This document shows positions 59,855 through 62,473 of a stretch of 62,473 nt of DNA, in pieces. The stretch is from Candidatus Bathyarchaeota archaeon (GTDB taxonomy: Archaea > Thermoproteota > Bathyarchaeia > Bathyarchaeales > Bathycorpusculaceae). Below the pieces are notes generated by a model. That model worked only from the letters and a program-made list of their open reading frames with translations. It had not been told where the DNA came from and searched no databases. Made by a program: the position numbers and the translations under genes. Every line of letters begins with the position of its first letter. Position 1 is the first letter of the stretch. The DNA lies in assembly GCA_937873375.1 (NCBI GenBank), contig CALMWK010000077.1:1-62473 (forward strand), given 5' to 3'.

Positions 59855-60133
59855 GTGCATATGCATACCAACTATAATGACCACGGTGCTGTAATGGAAC
59901 CGAGCAAGAAACCATTGAATGTTCTCATCAAACAGCTACATGGCAACATTGAAGTCGTCCTCAAAAACGGCTGCGAATACAAGGGAAAAATGATCAAAGT
60001 CGACGGACACATGAACATTCTTCTGGAAGGCGCAACTGAATACAAAGAAGAACAAATGCTCACCAACTACGGTAACGTGTTGCTTCGCGGAAACAACGTC
60101 CTCTACATAGTTTTAGACACAACAAGACACTAG
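59855..60133 (+). CDS. LSm (Sm-like) RNA-binding protein
   Basis: This 92-residue protein has the Sm1 motif (V-L-K-N-G-C-E-Y-K-G-K-M, D-G-H-M-N-I-L-L) and Sm2 (V-L-L-R-G-N-N-V-L-Y-I). It should form heptameric rings on RNA. Possible starts are GTG 59855, ATG 59861 or ATG 59894 (M-E-P-S-K-K). The box A at 59831 favours one of the first two. It overlaps rio2 tail-to-tail by four bases. Confidence 0.93.
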   Translation: MHMHTNYNDHGAVMEPSKKPLNVLIKQLHGNIEVVLKNGCEYKGKMIKVDGHMNILLEGATEYKEEQMLTNYGNVLLRGNNVLYIVLDTTRH

Positions 60134-61029
60134 AACGTTAACGTTCTAACTTTTCCAACTATAAAATCAACAGCTTCCTCTATGCTAACTTTCACCTTAA
60201 ACCTGCGGCTGAAAAAATCTAAAATATTTTTCACGTCACGAGTTAACAGCTCCATCGCATTTGGATGCTCCAACGTGACGAATTGTGGCCAATCAATAAT
60301 CAAAACGTGCATGTCAGGCTTCAAAATAATGTTGTACTCGCTTAAATCCGCATGCACCACGTTAGCCTCCAAATATGCCTTCTGAACATTGACTAAAATC
60401 TCCTTCAAAACAGCAGTTGGGTCGTCGATTCCTTTCCATTTAGACAATTCTGCGCCTTCAATTACGCCCATAACTATGGCATGACGATTCTGCATAATAG
60501 GCTCAGGCACCGCAACCCCATGAGTATGAACAAGCTTTAACGCTTCAAACTCCTTTTCCGCAGCTGAACGCGACTGAAACAACCAACCCGCGTGGTCTGC
60601 AATGTACCCGCGTTTGCGCCTAGTCTGCCTGAAACTTATTCTGCCTAACCTGTGAAACTTCACTGCAACCCGCACACCTTTAGGGTCTAGGGCATCGTAA
60701 ACATCTGCCTCTTTGCCTACACCTATTGGTTGCCCAAAAGCTTCAAGCACTCCAGCTTTAACAAAAGCGTTTATGGCTAAACAATCATAGCCTGCGTAGT
60801 TCAACGTGTACCCAACGTAGGCACCCCGCATCCTGTAAATGAGACCTAACTTGTCAATTCTATCCATATTGCGGTCTATCTTTTCCGGGGGCACTTTAGC
60901 GTACCTAGATATCTGCCCTTTCGGAACAAACTCATGTTTGTTCATTCCTGTTTCTATAACCTGCAGTATCTTCAGGTCTTCGATTTCCAACTTGCGGAAC
61001 ACTTGCACCGCAACTTCAGCAGATGACAT
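60130..61029 (-). CDS. rio2: RIO-type protein kinase Rio2
   Basis: This 299-residue kinase has an N-terminal winged helix (I-S-R-Y-A-K-V-P-P-E-K-I), then I-G-V-G-K-E-A-D-V-Y (P-loop), the catalytic H-A-D-L-S-E-Y-N, and I-D-W-P-Q (metal loop). It acts in small-subunit maturation. TTG 61050 would add seven residues; ATG 61029 (M-S-S-A-E-V-A) is preferred. Confidence 0.95.
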   Translation of the reverse strand: MSSAEVAVQVFRKLEIEDLKILQVIETGMNKHEFVPKGQISRYAKVPPEKIDRNMDRIDKLGLIYRMRGAYVGYTLNYAGYDCLAINAFVKAGVLEAFGQPIGVGKEADVYDALDPKGVRVAVKFHRLGRISFRQTRRKRGYIADHAGWLFQSRSAAEKEFEALKLVHTHGVAVPEPIMQNRHAIVMGVIEGAELSKWKGIDDPTAVLKEILVNVQKAYLEANVVHADLSEYNIILKPDMHVLIIDWPQFVTLEHPNAMELLTRDVKNILDFFSRRFKVKVSIEEAVDFIVGKVRTLTF

Positions 61030-61086
61030 CTTGTAGAAAATATGCTTCAACTGCTAATAAGAGTGAAGCTTTCAGAAAGCGTTTCT

Positions 61087-62283
61087 TTACAGAATTAAGA
61101 CTTCTGTTGCTTGCAGAGCTGCTTGAACCATTCCCGCAATGTTCAGTTTCTCTTCAGCTTCCTTCACTGCTTGCAACTTCGCTTGCGTGGAAGGCTGACT
61201 TGGCGCAGCAGTGCAGCCCTTTGCTTTTTGTATGGAGATTTCGAAGGTGCCGATTTTTCTTGCAACCGCTTCCGTTTCAATTTTGTCAAAACCTAACAGT
61301 GGACGGTGAATTGGGTAAAGCGTTGCCGCTTCATCTATCGCGAAAAGGTTGTGCATGGTTTGACTTGCTTGCTCGCCTATAGCTTCCCCGGTAATTATTC
61401 CGTATGCTTTTTCGGTTTGTGCAATCTGCTCAGCTATACGGTACATTAACCGCTTACACAACAGGCACGTGAACCTTGCTGGAGCTTCCTGCTGAATTTT
61501 TTTCATGTTTTCTCCGTTGGGCACAATGTAAATTTTTCTGATGAAGCCTGCGCTCCACTCTTGCAGTTTCTTAGCGGTTTGGATGGCTTTTTGTTTGGCG
61601 GCGTCATCTGTGAACGGTGAATTATCAACGTAGATGGGGATTGTTGGGCTTCCACGTTTCATCGCAAGCCAGCAGGCCACGGGCGAATCTATTCCGCCGC
61701 TGAGAAGACAAACCGTTTTTGCTTGTGTGCCCAGCGGGAAACCGCCTGAACCGTGAAGGGTTTCTGCGTAAACGTAAGCTTCTGCATCTCGCACTTCAAC
61801 AGTCACGGTTATGTCTGGTGCTGTAAGGTTCACGGTTGGGTTACGCGGTTCCAATTTAATCAGGATTTTTTCTCCAAGTTCACGACACAACTCCACGCTG
61901 CTGTACGGGTGTGTGCCTACACGGTGGCACCGGACAGCGAAACTTTTGCCCTCCTGTATTGTGGCTTCTGCGATGGTTAATGCTGTTTCCGCTATTGCGT
62001 TTAGGTCTGAGGTTGTTTGTTTGGCTGGTGAAACACTGGACACTCCAAATACTCGTGTTAGTGCCTGTGCGGTTTGTGTTGGTGTTTGTGTTTTTATGTA
62101 GATTCTTCCGCGGGTGCGTATTATTTTCTCAGGCTTCAGGCTGCTGGTTTTCAGGGCATATTTGATGTTTTGTAAAACCTGTTTTTCATATACGCGCCTT
62201 GTCCACTCGCTTTTAATGCCTATTTCTCCGCTGAACCGAACAATAATAGTGTCGTAGTCCGTTGTCGTTACCTGCTGCTTGAT
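61087..62283 (-). CDS. thiI: tRNA 4-thiouridine synthetase-like protein ThiI, N-terminus without standard start
   Basis: About 398 residues: N-terminal ferredoxin-like region (I-I-V-R-F-S-G-E-I-G-I-K-S), THUMP, then the PP-loop S-G-G-I-D-S-P and F-T-C-L-L-C-K-R-L-M-Y with a catalytic-type cysteine. There is no rhodanese domain, as in most archaea. The first standard start in frame is GTG 62043, within the THUMP domain, but coding sequence matching ThiI continues upstream to ATC 62283 (or ATT 62286), with no ATG, GTG or TTG before an in-frame stop at 62340. Sulfur insertion at U8 of tRNA. Confidence 0.88.
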   Translation of the reverse strand: MKQQVTTTDYDTIIVRFSGEIGIKSEWTRRVYEKQVLQNIKYALKTSSLKPEKIIRTRGRIYIKTQTPTQTAQALTRVFGVSSVSPAKQTTSDLNAIAETALTIAEATIQEGKSFAVRCHRVGTHPYSSVELCRELGEKILIKLEPRNPTVNLTAPDITVTVEVRDAEAYVYAETLHGSGGFPLGTQAKTVCLLSGGIDSPVACWLAMKRGSPTIPIYVDNSPFTDDAAKQKAIQTAKKLQEWSAGFIRKIYIVPNGENMKKIQQEAPARFTCLLCKRLMYRIAEQIAQTEKAYGIITGEAIGEQASQTMHNLFAIDEAATLYPIHRPLLGFDKIETEAVARKIGTFEISIQKAKGCTAAPSQPSTQAKLQAVKEAEEKLNIAGMVQAALQATEVLIL

Positions 62284-62473
62284 AATACAAAAAGGAGCGG
62301 CAACACCTGATTTAACGGTTTTGCTGACTGCACCGTTTTACTTCCAAGTACTTAGGTGCTCTTTTCCCTGTTTCTAAGCGGTTAACCTTTCTGAGTTGAT
62401 AGTATTTGCAGTTGAGAAAAACGCGCTTTTGTCCCTGTTTTTGGTTGAGAATTCGCTATTATGGTTTTGTTTT
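62284..62473. other. Right-end region, no confident gene
   Basis: A minus-strand frame of ~45 codons (about 62318-62455) ends in K-Y-L-E-V-K-R-C-S-Q but has no standard start and no known family. ACCGTTAAATCAG (minus, ~62310-62322) could be a box A for thiI. Nothing else stands out. Confidence 0.3.

Noticed and set aside
62302-62455. Small minus-strand gene at the right edge
   Set aside because: No standard start, no family match; cannot be told from chance.
1-62473. CRISPR arrays, rRNA genes, insertion sequences, prophage
   Set aside because: No regularly spaced repeats, rRNA core sequences, transposase/integrase motifs or phage genes were found on either strand.

Overview
The window is archaeal chromosome. 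It carries archaeal information-processing genes: proteasome alpha, SBDS, exosome Rrp4/Rrp41/Rrp42, L37Ae, two KEOPS subunits, prefoldin beta, topoisomerase VI A and B, ABCE1/Rli1, aIF5B, thermosome, LSm, Rio2 and ThiI. Promoters are of the TATA/box A type, UTG and GTG starts are frequent, and tRNA-Glu has an encoded CCA. Rrp42, Top6, surface PQQ-propeller proteins with a C-terminal membrane anchor, HutI and an anaerobic Fe-S/redox gene set suggest an anaerobic TACK-type archaeon, perhaps Bathyarchaeia. This placement is inference; no rRNA is present.

Layout. 1-7.7 kb (mostly minus): an ECF transporter core (A, A, T), then DHH phosphoesterase/DUF3194/prefoldin beta, a decayed ABC-permease fragment, an unknown plus-strand gene, and an ABC exporter operon with two small proteins. 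8.1-12.5 kb (plus): psmA-SBDS-rrp4-rrp41-rrp42-L37Ae-pcc1. 12.5-29 kb: a methyltransferase, an ECF S-like protein under a perfect 32-bp palindrome, then a long redox/Fe-S neighbourhood: radical SAM-SPASM, MBL-fold protein, Cys-tailed Lrp regulator, Mrp ATPase, three NifX-like proteins, two MinD-ferredoxin fusions, peroxiredoxin, DUF5320, DUF134, OsmC, flavodoxin. HutI, a phosphoribosyltransferase, KEOPS Cgi121 and a THUMP protein follow. 29-41 kb: two surface PQQ proteins, a 22-residue Glu/Trp microprotein, ferredoxin, Rli1, Top6B-Top6A and a two-domain Lrp regulator. 41-52 kb: small membrane proteins, aIF5B, a MoaD-like protein, flavodoxin, a six-PAS hybrid histidine kinase, thermosome, tRNA-Glu and Ndk. 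52-62.5 kb: an MgtA-type P-ATPase with an extra C-terminal domain, PadR plus an ABC exporter, a CaCA exchanger, LSm, Rio2 and ThiI.

The most noteworthy signals are: (i) a family of C/A-rich intergenic elements upstream of psmA, a small membrane gene and the thermosome, two of which share an identical 24-mer and conserved spacing; (ii) a TATA box buried in a perfect 32-bp palindrome; (iii) the Fe-S/redox cluster with a Cys-tailed regulator; (iv) several genes whose family-consistent N-terminus has no ATG/GTG/TTG; (v) a proteasome-exosome superoperon split into two inverted modules; (vi) unusual small genes and repeated intergenic elements. No CRISPR array, rRNA, complete insertion sequence or prophage was seen.
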